Made by a program: the position numbers and the translations under genes. From Acidimicrobiia bacterium (GTDB lineage Bacteria > Actinomycetota > Acidimicrobiia > Acidimicrobiales > CATQHL01): 33,673 nucleotides of DNA. The DNA lies in assembly GCA_021296415.1 (NCBI GenBank), contig JAGWAL010000006.1, positions 3,710 to 37,382 on the forward strand, in the 5' to 3' direction. How positions within the stretch are numbered: position 1 is the first letter of the stretch; each line of letters begins with the position of its first letter. The notes under the pieces were generated by a model. The model saw nothing but the letters and a program-made list of their open reading frames with translations. It did not search any database and was not told the origin of the DNA. Below are positions 16,712 to 23,492 of the stretch, in pieces.

Positions 16712-17136
16712 CAGGTACCGCCCCGACGCCTGTCCACGACCTCCGTACCGGTCACCTCCAGCGTCACCGAACCCGGCATGCGCAGGAGCGTCAGGTCCGC
16801 GAGCCGTGTGACGCAGCGGATGGTCACCGACACCGATCCACCGGGGCGCAAAGCCCTCACGTCGGTCTGTACGTCCAATGCGGAGCACCGGACCTGGCGC
16901 CGACCCAGCGTCGCAACCGCCACCCGCTCGGCTGCGCCGGTCGCCGCCGACGGGTGCTGGCGCAGCGAGGCCGCTCGAGCGGCCTCGGAGGCGGCGTCTC
17001 GCATCTCGCCGCGCGTCTGGCCCAACCGCCACGCGGCCGCCACGAGCATGAGCGCCCCGAGCACGCCGACGACGACCAGTACGAACTCCAGCGAGAGGAC
17101 CCCTCGCCGGTCGCTCGACGATCCTGGCGCGCTCAG
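16711..17136 (-). CDS. TadE-like pseudopilin, probable CTG start
   Basis: A 141-residue TadE-like protein. Around residues 12-34 it has a prepilin-type signal, RRG then VLSLE, followed by a hydrophobic helix FVLVVVGVLGALMLVAAAW. Cleavage after Gly with Glu at +5 is the class expected for Tad prepilins. The first ATG or GTG codons in frame (GTG 17064) lie inside that helix and would destroy it. CTG 17136 overlaps the upstream TGA as CTGA, mirroring the ATGA and GTGA overlaps elsewhere in this operon, and GGAGG lies 7 nt before it. I therefore place the start there. The rest is a short soluble domain with two cysteines. Confidence 0.75.
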   Translation of the reverse strand: MSAPGSSSDRRGVLSLEFVLVVVGVLGALMLVAAAWRLGQTRGEMRDAASEAARAASLRQHPSAATGAAERVAVATLGRRQVRCSALDVQTDVRALRPGGSVSVTIRCVTRLADLTLLRMPGSVTLEVTGTEVVDRRRGGT

Positions 17137-17570
17137 CGCCGACCCTCCGGGATGAATCGCTCGACGGGTCCCTGCACCCGATGGCTCACCCGGGTCGGCA
17201 GCCCGGGCACGATACGGGGAGCGCTCGCCGAGACGGTGACCGTCACCTCGCCGTCCCGCACGTCCACGCCGGTGGACAGGTCGCGCACGAGTCGTTCATC
17301 GCCCACGACGGTCCGCGCCAGAGCGGGAGCCACCGCCGGCGAGCCTCCAGCGGCTTGGACCGCCTCGAGCACCGTGTCGGCGGCATCGGTCACCGCCAGG
17401 GAGGCGTTGAAGACCAGGCCGAAGTGGATCACGCTCATCACGAGAGCCAGCAGGACGCCGTACAGCAGGACGAACTCGGTGGTCACCGCGCCGGAGTCGT
17501 CGGTACTCGCCGGGCGAGTCATCCACCGCGCCGCCCACGGCCGCACGGGACCGCGCGCTTCGACTGACAC
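17133..17570 (-). CDS. TadE-like pseudopilin
   Basis: A 145-residue TadE-family protein. The prepilin signal reads DDSG then AVTTEFVLLYGVLLALVMSV, with Glu at +5 after the predicted cleavage, near residues 25-46. A soluble domain of about 95 residues follows (TVSASAPRIVPGLPTRVSHR near the end). Such pseudopilins are thought to prime or adjust the Flp pilus. GTG 17570 is used as the start but its ribosome site is weak; ATG 17522 would shorten the leader by 16 residues and keep the signal. The gene follows flp by 9 nt, and its stop overlaps the next gene by 4 nt. Confidence 0.83.
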   Translation of the reverse strand: MSVEARGPVRPWAARWMTRPASTDDSGAVTTEFVLLYGVLLALVMSVIHFGLVFNASLAVTDAADTVLEAVQAAGGSPAVAPALARTVVGDERLVRDLSTGVDVRDGEVTVTVSASAPRIVPGLPTRVSHRVQGPVERFIPEGRR

Positions 17571-17579
17571 CGCGCATCT

Positions 17580-17825
17580 TCACCCGTCGCCCAGGAAGGT
17601 GTCCGGGTCGGTGTCGACGTTCACGTTCGTCGGGATCTCACCGGCTACGTCCGAGGTGAGATTGCGGACCACGCTCACCACCACGATGGCCAGCGCGGCC
17701 ACGCCGGCCACGAGCAACGCCCACTCGGTCGTCGTCAGCCCTCGCTCGTCGTCTCGCAGCTTGGCCCGGATCCGCGACGCCGTCGCCGTCAACCGGATCC
17801 AGCCTCGAAGGGACAGTTCCTGCAT
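17580..17825 (-). CDS. flp: Flp-type pilin
   Basis: An 81-residue Flp pilin, the main subunit of the Tad pilus. The leader of 29 residues ends in DDERG. The mature part begins LTTTEWALLVAGVAALAIVV, giving Gly-1 and Glu+5, then a short hydrophilic tail. The prepilin peptidase at 22903 is the expected processing enzyme. ATG 17825 has GGAG seven bases upstream. It is separated from tadC by 98 nt, the largest gap inside the operon, and a hairpin lies in that gap. This fits separate control or higher expression of the pilin. Confidence 0.92.
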   Translation of the reverse strand: MQELSLRGWIRLTATASRIRAKLRDDERGLTTTEWALLVAGVAALAIVVVSVVRNLTSDVAGEIPTNVNVDTDPDTFLGDG

Positions 17826-17873
17826 TTTTCACTCCGTTCTGTTGCTTCTTCGACGCGGTCTGCCCGCGGTGTC

Positions 17874-17900
17874 CTCCGGGTGCGCTCGAGCGTCCCGGAG
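17874..17900 (-). other. Intercistronic hairpin between tadC and flp
   Basis: CTCCGGG (17874-17880) pairs with CCCGGAG (17894-17900). The interior holds the self-complementary CGCTCGAGCG. There is no T tract, so it is not an obvious terminator. It may stabilise the downstream flp message or mark an RNA processing point. Confidence 0.5.
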
Positions 17901-17923
17901 AGGGTGGTCGTACCCGGCGCTGC

Positions 17924-18811
17924 TCACAGCATCTCCAGCAGTGATCTGAGGGCCGGGTAACCGACGAACATCACGAACGCGATTGCGACGACCACGGTGG
18001 GTATGGACATGCGCTCGGTTGTCGAATCGGCCTTCATGCGGGCGTTGGCCAGTTCGAGCGCGCTCAGCATCTCGGCCTTGCAGGCGAGCGCATCGGAAGG
18101 GCTGGCGCCCTGCTCGGCCGTGAGCCGGATGGTGGCCGCAAGTTCCTCCACGTCCGCCACGCCGATCTCGTCCGCCAGTCGCTGGAATCCCGCCGAGGGA
18201 GGCCTGCCGTTGACACGGCTCCAGTCCATGGCGGCCTTCAACTCGTCAAAGGCCCAGCCGCTGCCGACTGCGGCGGCCTGGTACAGCGCCCCATCGCTGT
18301 GGCTGCCCCCGGCCACCAGGATCTTGACGAGATCAAGGTAGGCACTGAGCGCCCGCAGGAACTCCTCCCTCCGCTCGGCAGCCTTCTTGCGCAGGGCAGC
18401 GTCGGCGCCCACGTACCCGCCGAGCACCCCGAGGACGATGAGCAGGAGGATGATCCAGACCGGCGGCGCCAATCCCACGAGGCGTGCGCCGTAGCCCACG
18501 ACGGCGAGTGCGCCGCTCGCCGCCAGAGCCCCCGACAGCTTGGCGAAGGCGTGCTGCGCGTGGCTGCGGCCCACGATTCGAAGATCCTCCGCCAGGATGC
18601 CCAGGTCGAAACCGAGGGACTCCACGACCTGCAGGGCGCGGCGCTCCGCCCCGACGCGCCAGCCGGAAGGCTCAGACGCATCGTCGGTGCCGTCCCGGCG
18701 CGGCTCGTGGAAATCGCGCAGGGCACGCAACAGCGGCACCGGGCGCCGCACGAGGCCCCGACCCACCAGCCAGATGCCGGCGCCGAGGAGCGCACCCACC
18801 AGCGCGGTCAT
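17924..18811 (-). CDS. tadC: Tad pilus inner-membrane platform protein TadC
   Basis: A 295-residue type II secretion system F-domain protein. A hydrophobic N terminus (MTALVGALLGAGIWLVGRGL) is followed by a second membrane region (PPVWIILLLIVLGVLGGYVG), a cytoplasmic helical F domain (FLRALSAYLDLVKILVAGG, MDWSRVNGRPP, ADVEELAATIRLTAEQG) and a final membrane helix (IPTVVVAIAFVMFVGYPAL). With TadB it forms the assembly platform for the Flp pilus. ATG 18811 overlaps the tadB stop as ATGA. Confidence 0.93.
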   Translation of the reverse strand: MTALVGALLGAGIWLVGRGLVRRPVPLLRALRDFHEPRRDGTDDASEPSGWRVGAERRALQVVESLGFDLGILAEDLRIVGRSHAQHAFAKLSGALAASGALAVVGYGARLVGLAPPVWIILLLIVLGVLGGYVGADAALRKKAAERREEFLRALSAYLDLVKILVAGGSHSDGALYQAAAVGSGWAFDELKAAMDWSRVNGRPPSAGFQRLADEIGVADVEELAATIRLTAEQGASPSDALACKAEMLSALELANARMKADSTTERMSIPTVVVAIAFVMFVGYPALRSLLEML

Positions 18812-19674
18812 CGCGCCAGACGCGCCAGTCCGGCGGCGGCCGGGTCGAAGTACCGCGCCGGGGGCTGCACGCGGCCGAGGCGTGCCAGCAACCAGAACCC
18901 GCCCAGGAACACGGCGCCGATGCCCGCCAGCACGGCCTGACCCTGGGCACTGTCGTAGGGCGCCAGGTAGCCGCGGTCCACCAGGTACAGCCCGCCGGCC
19001 ATGACCGCCGTGGTTCCCACGATGAGGCGGGACGAGGTGCGGTAGCGAGCCCGCCCGGCGTCGGCCTCGATCACCAGGCGGCTCTCGGCACGGACGACCT
19101 CGGCCTGCGAGCGGAGCAAGGACACCAGATCCTGCGCCCCCTGGATCGACGCCAGGATGAGCGATGCCGCGACCTTGTCGACGGCGGGATGGGCCACGTC
19201 GGCGGCGAAGCGCAGCAGTGCCTCGGGGAGCGGCCGCACCTCCAGGCGAGCAGCCAACTCCTGCACCTCCCGGCGGATGGCTGCCGGCGCGGCGCTCGCC
19301 GAACCCGTGATCGCCCGTTCGATGCCGCCTCCGGCGGCCAGGATGGCGTAGAGCATCTCGATCCACCCGGCGATGGCATCGCCCCGCTCGCTGATGGCGC
19401 GCAATCCTCTGCCCTTGCCGAATCGCCCGGCGAACAGCACGATGCCCGCGGCCACGAGGACGCCGGCGCTCAGCCATCCGGTGACGGCGAAGACGAGGAT
19501 CCCCGCGGCGATGGCGACCGAGCCGCGGCGCAGCGCGGTCATCGACGCCTCCACGCCGCCGGCGGCCCGGCGGTGGGCTCGGGGGATCATCACGCGGCCC
19601 CGCAGTCCGGCGAGGAGCACCCAGAGTCCCAGGCCGGCGACCGCGCCGGCACCCAGGATCGGCAGGTTGCTCAC
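18808..19674 (-). CDS. tadB: Tad pilus inner-membrane platform protein TadB
   Basis: A 288-residue type II secretion system F-domain protein. N-terminal hydrophobic segments (ILGAGAVAGLGLWVLLAGL and SVAIAAGILVFAVTGWLSAG) precede a helical cytoplasmic domain (GWIEMLYAILAAGGGIERAI, LILASIQGAQDLVSLLRSQA). Two C-terminal membrane segments follow. GTG 19674 overlaps the tadA stop as GTGA, and the stop overlaps tadC. Arrangement and length match actinobacterial TadB. Confidence 0.93.
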   Translation of the reverse strand: MSNLPILGAGAVAGLGLWVLLAGLRGRVMIPRAHRRAAGGVEASMTALRRGSVAIAAGILVFAVTGWLSAGVLVAAGIVLFAGRFGKGRGLRAISERGDAIAGWIEMLYAILAAGGGIERAITGSASAAPAAIRREVQELAARLEVRPLPEALLRFAADVAHPAVDKVAASLILASIQGAQDLVSLLRSQAEVVRAESRLVIEADAGRARYRTSSRLIVGTTAVMAGGLYLVDRGYLAPYDSAQGQAVLAGIGAVFLGGFWLLARLGRVQPPARYFDPAAAGLARLAR

Positions 19675-21092
19675 TGTTCCCACCAGCCCTCCGGGCGGTT
19701 CATGAGCGAGGCGTCGAAGCCCTGCTCGGTGAGCCTTCGCAGGGTCGGTTCGACCCGCAGCGGCTCGCCGGAGGGAACGGCCCAGCCCTTTGGCGAGGGA
19801 CGCCAGATCTCGTTGGACAGCACGTGCGTGTCCGTCGAGCCGATCACCTCGCGGATGCTCGTGACACGCCTCGTCCCACCGACCGCCTCGACGTGCACGA
19901 CGAAATCCAGGGCCGAACCCACGAGGCGGTAGGTGAAGGACCGGGAGAACTGCTGCGGGGTGAGCGAGGCGTACATCGTGAGCCGCTCGAAGGCCTCGAC
20001 GGTGCTGTTGGCGTGGATCGTGCAGAGGGAGCCGTCCTGGCCAGCGGTCATGGCGAGCAACATCCCCAGTACCTCCGGACCGCGGACCTCGCCGACAACG
20101 ATGCGGTCGGCGTGCATCCGCAGGCACTCCCTCAGCAGCGCCTCCAGCGAGAAGGCCCCGGCGCCCTCGACGTTGGGCGCGCGGGCCTCCAGAACGCCGA
20201 TGTCGGGATGCAGGTCGGCGTAGTGGTGCAGGCCCAACTCCAACTCGTCCTCGACGGTGATGATCCGCTCGTGCGCCGGGACCTCGTTCAGCAGGCTGCG
20301 CACCAGCGTGGTCTTGCCGGCACCCATGCCTCCGCAAACCACGATGTTGAAGCCGGCGCGCACCGCCGCAAAGAAGAACGACTCGATGGCCCGGTCGAAC
20401 ATGCCCGAGGCCCGCAGCTCAGCGAGGCGCGCCAGGTCCGGGTCATGCAGGCGGATGGTCACCATGGGCACGAGCGACACCGCCATGACGGCGTGCAGCC
20501 GACCCCCGTTGGGCAGGCGCATGTTGAGCACAGGCGACGACACGTCGAACCGCCGACCGCTGCGATCCAGGGTGGCACCCACCCAGCGGATCTGCTCGAC
20601 GAGTTCCTCGTTGCTGGACGCCACCGGCTCACCGCGGCGCTTGTTGCCCCGCCGATCCACCAGCCAGACGTCGTCACAGCCATTGATGTGGATGTCGGTG
20701 AGGTCGGGGTCGTTCAGGAACTTCTCCCACGGCCCGGTCCCGAACGCGTACGCCAGCGCGGTGCGTGCCAGGTCCTCCTCCGCGGCCGCCTCGAGCAGGG
20801 GAACCCCGATGACCAGCCGGTGCTGCGCCAGGCTCAGCATCCACTCGCCGATCACGGCCCGGGCGCGCTCGCGGCGATCTTTGTCGCTCGGACGTCGCCC
20901 GGCGCGGTTCTCGTGCTCGATCCAGGCGGCCAACTCGCCGCGCAGATGTTCCAGCAGACCCTCCAGCAGGCCCTCGTCGCCGTCGATGCCATGATCGCGG
21001 TGGGGGCCGTGAGGGCCACCGGGCGTCCGGTGGTGCGCGGCGGCGCCTGCGTCTGCCGCCGGCTCCCCCGGTCGGCGCTCCGGAGTGCTCAT
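19671..21092 (-). CDS. tadA: Tad pilus ATPase TadA (CpaF)
   Basis: A 473-residue secretion ATPase that powers Flp pilus assembly on the cytoplasmic face. The Walker A motif GGMGAGKTT lies near residues 254-262. The Asp box follows as IITVEDELELGL, Walker B as RIVVGEVRGPEVL and the His box as SLCTIHANST. The N-terminal domain shows FLNDPDLTDIHINGCDDVW, typical of CpaF. The first ~35 residues are rich in Pro, Gly and His. ATG 21092 overlaps the cpaE stop as ATGA. All catalytic elements are intact. Confidence 0.96.
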   Translation of the reverse strand: MSTPERRPGEPAADAGAAAHHRTPGGPHGPHRDHGIDGDEGLLEGLLEHLRGELAAWIEHENRAGRRPSDKDRRERARAVIGEWMLSLAQHRLVIGVPLLEAAAEEDLARTALAYAFGTGPWEKFLNDPDLTDIHINGCDDVWLVDRRGNKRRGEPVASSNEELVEQIRWVGATLDRSGRRFDVSSPVLNMRLPNGGRLHAVMAVSLVPMVTIRLHDPDLARLAELRASGMFDRAIESFFFAAVRAGFNIVVCGGMGAGKTTLVRSLLNEVPAHERIITVEDELELGLHHYADLHPDIGVLEARAPNVEGAGAFSLEALLRECLRMHADRIVVGEVRGPEVLGMLLAMTAGQDGSLCTIHANSTVEAFERLTMYASLTPQQFSRSFTYRLVGSALDFVVHVEAVGGTRRVTSIREVIGSTDTHVLSNEIWRPSPKGWAVPSGEPLRVEPTLRRLTEQGFDASLMNRPEGWWEQ

Positions 21093-21838
21093 GCCGCATC
21101 CGGGCGGGGCACGCCCGCCGAACTGAGATGCGCCAGGAGATCGGTCACGACCCGCGTACTGCGTGCCAGGAGTGACCGCCGCAGCGCCCGGACGCGCCCG
21201 GTGTCGCTTGCCAGCCCCGCAGCGCCGCGGGCGTCGGCAGCAACCGAGCCGAGTACCCAGGCGCGGTCGCCGGTGGTCTGGCGCAGCGCGGCGTCTATCT
21301 CCGCAACCGGGTACGGGCCGTCGCCCGCCACAACCGCAAGCAGCGGTGCCCGCTCGGACAGTCCGCCAGCCCTGTCGAGCAGCACGGCAAGGCTCTCGAA
21401 GCACGGCGGGAGCACGACGACGACGACGTCGGCCTGCTGGCGCAAGCGGGCCGCCGGCTTGCTCGCACGGAAGCGACCGGCATCCACGAGCAGGTCGGTG
21501 TCCGGCAGACTCCGGTGCAGCGCGCCGAAGTCGATCTGCTCGAGGGCCGCACCGGTGGACTCGCCGCCCGCCGCCACCAGCACCGCAGGGCCGTCGGGCA
21601 GGCGCTGGCAGGCCGACCAGAACTCCGTCTCGCTCATCCCGTGCCGCGACACGGCGGCGAAGCTCACCAGGCTCGGCTGGGTGGGATGCAGCCCGAACCG
21701 CGGCGCCACCGCGCCTCCGTCGGCGTCGGCCTCCACGAGAGCCACCCGGCGGTGGCGTGGCCACTGGTAGGCGACGCACGTGGCGAGGGTGGTCACGCCC
21801 GGGGCGCCCTTGAGCGAGCCGAGGACGACGAGGCTCAC
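21089..21838 (-). CDS. cpaE: CpaE/TadZ-like MinD-family ATPase
   Basis: A 249-residue SIMIBI-class P-loop protein. Its deviant Walker A is LKGAPGVTT at residues 9-17. It is followed by VALVEADADGGAVAPRFGL, the switch-type region DLLVDAGRF, and a strand of valines (ADVVVVVLPP). CpaE/TadZ proteins place the Tad machine in the cell. There is no N-terminal receiver-like domain, so it is shorter than proteobacterial TadZ, as is usual in actinobacteria. GTG 21838 overlaps the cpaB stop as GTGA. Confidence 0.88.
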   Translation of the reverse strand: MSLVVLGSLKGAPGVTTLATCVAYQWPRHRRVALVEADADGGAVAPRFGLHPTQPSLVSFAAVSRHGMSETEFWSACQRLPDGPAVLVAAGGESTGAALEQIDFGALHRSLPDTDLLVDAGRFRASKPAARLRQQADVVVVVLPPCFESLAVLLDRAGGLSERAPLLAVVAGDGPYPVAEIDAALRQTTGDRAWVLGSVAADARGAAGLASDTGRVRALRRSLLARSTRVVTDLLAHLSSAGVPRPDAA

Positions 21839-22641
21839 AGCGCCACCTCGGCCAGCCGCGGGCCGGCCTCGGTGGCCGCGACCACCCGTGCCGCCACCGT
21901 TCTCGGCACGAGGAGTGACACGAGCGCGTCACCGCCCTCCCCGCTGCCGAGCCACTGGACGTCGAACACCTCCACGCCCGCCACCACCACGGGGTTCTCC
22001 CAGCCGATCATCGGCTCGGTGGTGAGCAGATCGACGACGTCACCCGCGGCGAGCGTGCTCACGGGGTACCGGCCGGCGCCGAGCCGCAGACCGACCACCG
22101 CGAAGTCGGGGGGGATCACCGGACCGACCTGCAGCAGGGCCCCGCTCACGAACGCGCCCGCTCTGGCGTCGAATGCCACCGTCCGTCCGATGACTTCGCC
22201 GGCGGCGGCTGCGTTCAGCACATCCACCGGGACATCGACATCGAGGCTCGCCACACGGAGGTCGGTCGACGCCACCACCTGGCCGCGCCGGAGGTCGTTG
22301 GCCCAGACGAGCACGGACGCGCGCGGTGCCTCCCGCCCGGCCAGCATGAGGGCGCCGATCGCTCCGAGCCCGACGAGGACGACACCCACCGCAAGCTCCG
22401 GGATGCGCCGACCGATCGAGCGTGCCGCCGCCGGCGCCGCCGGTGACTTGGCGCCTACGGATCCTGGGGACTCGCCCTGTGGCGCCGAACGACCGCCGAG
22501 GGTCGAGGCGCCCGGCGCACCGCGACCCTGTCCGGAGGGGCGGGCCGGCCCCGAGTCCTGCGAACCGGCGAACCGCGCCGCGCCGGATTGGTGGGGGTCG
22601 GAGTTCGCCGGCTCCGTGACTGCAGGACCTGTGAACGGCAC
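21835..22641 (-). CDS. cpaB: Flp pilus assembly protein CpaB (SAF domain)
   Basis: A 268-residue protein. A disordered Pro/Gly/Ser-rich cytoplasmic region (to ~75) precedes one membrane helix (ELAVGVVLVGLGAIGALMLA). An SAF domain begins VLVWANDLRRGQVVASTDLR and includes GEVIGRTVAFDARAGAFVSG. CpaB/RcpC proteins belong to the outer part of the Tad apparatus; in actinobacteria the domain should face the cell wall. The start is GTG 22641, set by AGGAGGT seven bases upstream. An in-frame ATG at 22695 lacks such a site. This is the first gene of the pilus operon. Confidence 0.88.
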   Translation of the reverse strand: MPFTGPAVTEPANSDPHQSGAARFAGSQDSGPARPSGQGRGAPGASTLGGRSAPQGESPGSVGAKSPAAPAAARSIGRRIPELAVGVVLVGLGAIGALMLAGREAPRASVLVWANDLRRGQVVASTDLRVASLDVDVPVDVLNAAAAGEVIGRTVAFDARAGAFVSGALLQVGPVIPPDFAVVGLRLGAGRYPVSTLAAGDVVDLLTTEPMIGWENPVVVAGVEVFDVQWLGSGEGGDALVSLLVPRTVAARVVAATEAGPRLAEVAL

Positions 22642-22648
22642 CGGCTTG

Positions 22649-22655
22649 ACCTCCT
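22649..22655 (-). promoter_or_regulatory. Ribosome binding site deciding the cpaB start
   Basis: A perfect AGGAGGT on the minus strand, 7 nt before GTG 22641. It places the start 18 codons inside the longest open frame. Confidence 0.75.
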
Positions 22656-22748
22656 CTGCACACGTGGGCCGTCTGGGGCTGCCCTCTGGCTGCAAGAGGG
22701 CCGGACGGCGCAGTGCTGCGCTGCCGGCAAGGGCGGTCCGACCGCCGC

Positions 22749-22765
22749 GGGACGGGATCCGTCCC
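22749..22765. promoter_or_regulatory. GC-rich inverted repeat upstream of cpaB
   Basis: GGGACGG (22749-22755) and CCGTCCC (22759-22765) are perfect 7-bp arms around 3 nt. A minus-strand TTGACG lies next to it at 22771-22766, but no suitable -10 follows it. It could be an operator or a leader hairpin for the pilus operon. Confidence 0.4.
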
Positions 22766-22843
22766 CGTCAACTTCCGGCGTTCGCCGCGACACGGCATCC
22801 GGATCGGAATCGAGCGAGGCGTACCTTAGAGCCGTTCACTCGG

Positions 22844-22867
22844 ATTTACAACTAAAACCATGTAAAT
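22844..22867. promoter_or_regulatory. AT-rich inverted repeat between cpaB and the prepilin peptidase gene
   Basis: ATTTACA (22844-22850) and TGTAAAT (22861-22867) are perfect arms around a 10-nt spacer, inside an AT-rich stretch of about 65 bp (22840-22905). It sits between two divergent pilus transcription units. It looks like a dimer-binding operator or a shared promoter element; I cannot name the regulator. Confidence 0.5.
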
Positions 22868-22902
22868 GTTGGAAATATATTCATAGGAGTCTATACCGAA
22901 TC

Positions 22903-23445
22903 ATGCCGAATCGCCGCATCGGGACAGCGTTGGTCGTGCCGGCCCTCGGCATCGGCGCCTCGGTCAGCAATCTGGAGGCGGCTCTCTTCGCCCTCTGGCT
23001 GGCCACCCTGGTGATCCTGTCCTGGTGCGACCTGCGGACCCGCCGTATCCCCACGGGCATCGTCAACCCCGCGACCCTCGCCGGCGCAGTGGCACTCGGC
23101 GCCACGGCCTGGCGCACCGGTGCATTCGCCCGGCTGGGCGCGGCGGTCGCCACCGCCGCTGCCGCCTACGCGGCCTTCGCCGTGCTGCACGCCCTGAACC
23201 CCGGCGGGTTGGGCTACGGCGACGTGCGACTCAGCGGTCTCCTGGGGCTGTTCCTGGGATGGCTCGAACCCGCGGCGATGCCGGCGGGCGCGCTCCTGGG
23301 GGCCGGTGGTGCCGCACTCGTGGCGCTGGTGATGCTGGTGCGCAGCCGCGACCGACGCGCGACGCTGCCCTTCGGACCGTTCCTGGCCGGCGGGGCGGCC
23401 ACGGTGGCGCTGCTGCACAGCGCAGCGCCGCTGGGCTTCGGCTGA
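22903..23445 (+). CDS. Prepilin peptidase (A24 family, CpaA/TadV-like)
   Basis: A 180-residue polytopic membrane aspartic protease that cleaves prepilin leaders. The two catalytic aspartates are in SWCDLRTRRIPT (after the first helix pair) and in the GYGD motif (GGLGYGDVRLSGLLGLFLGW). It lacks the N-terminal methyltransferase domain of PilD, as CpaA/TadV-type peptidases do. ATG 22903 is used as the start; AGGAG lies 12 nt upstream, rather far. Upstream in-frame sequence is a shadow of cpaB. It is divergent from the pilus operon and should process Flp and the two TadE-like proteins, which all carry Gly-1/Glu+5 signals. Confidence 0.93.
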   Translation: MPNRRIGTALVVPALGIGASVSNLEAALFALWLATLVILSWCDLRTRRIPTGIVNPATLAGAVALGATAWRTGAFARLGAAVATAAAAYAAFAVLHALNPGGLGYGDVRLSGLLGLFLGWLEPAAMPAGALLGAGGAALVALVMLVRSRDRRATLPFGPFLAGGAATVALLHSAAPLGFG

Positions 23446-23492
23446 GGATGTCCGGTTGTAGCCCGCTCCGCCGAGGGCTGCCCGGCCGAGGA

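Noticed and set aside
22588-22902. N-terminal extension of the prepilin peptidase by 105 codons
   Set aside because: It would overlap the start of cpaB and its promoter region. Prepilin peptidases of this type begin near the first membrane helix.
23459-23478. Stem AGCCC/GGGCT between the convergent prepilin peptidase and Fic-fold genes as a terminator
   Set aside because: The stem is only 5 bp with a 10-nt loop and no T tract, too weak to call.
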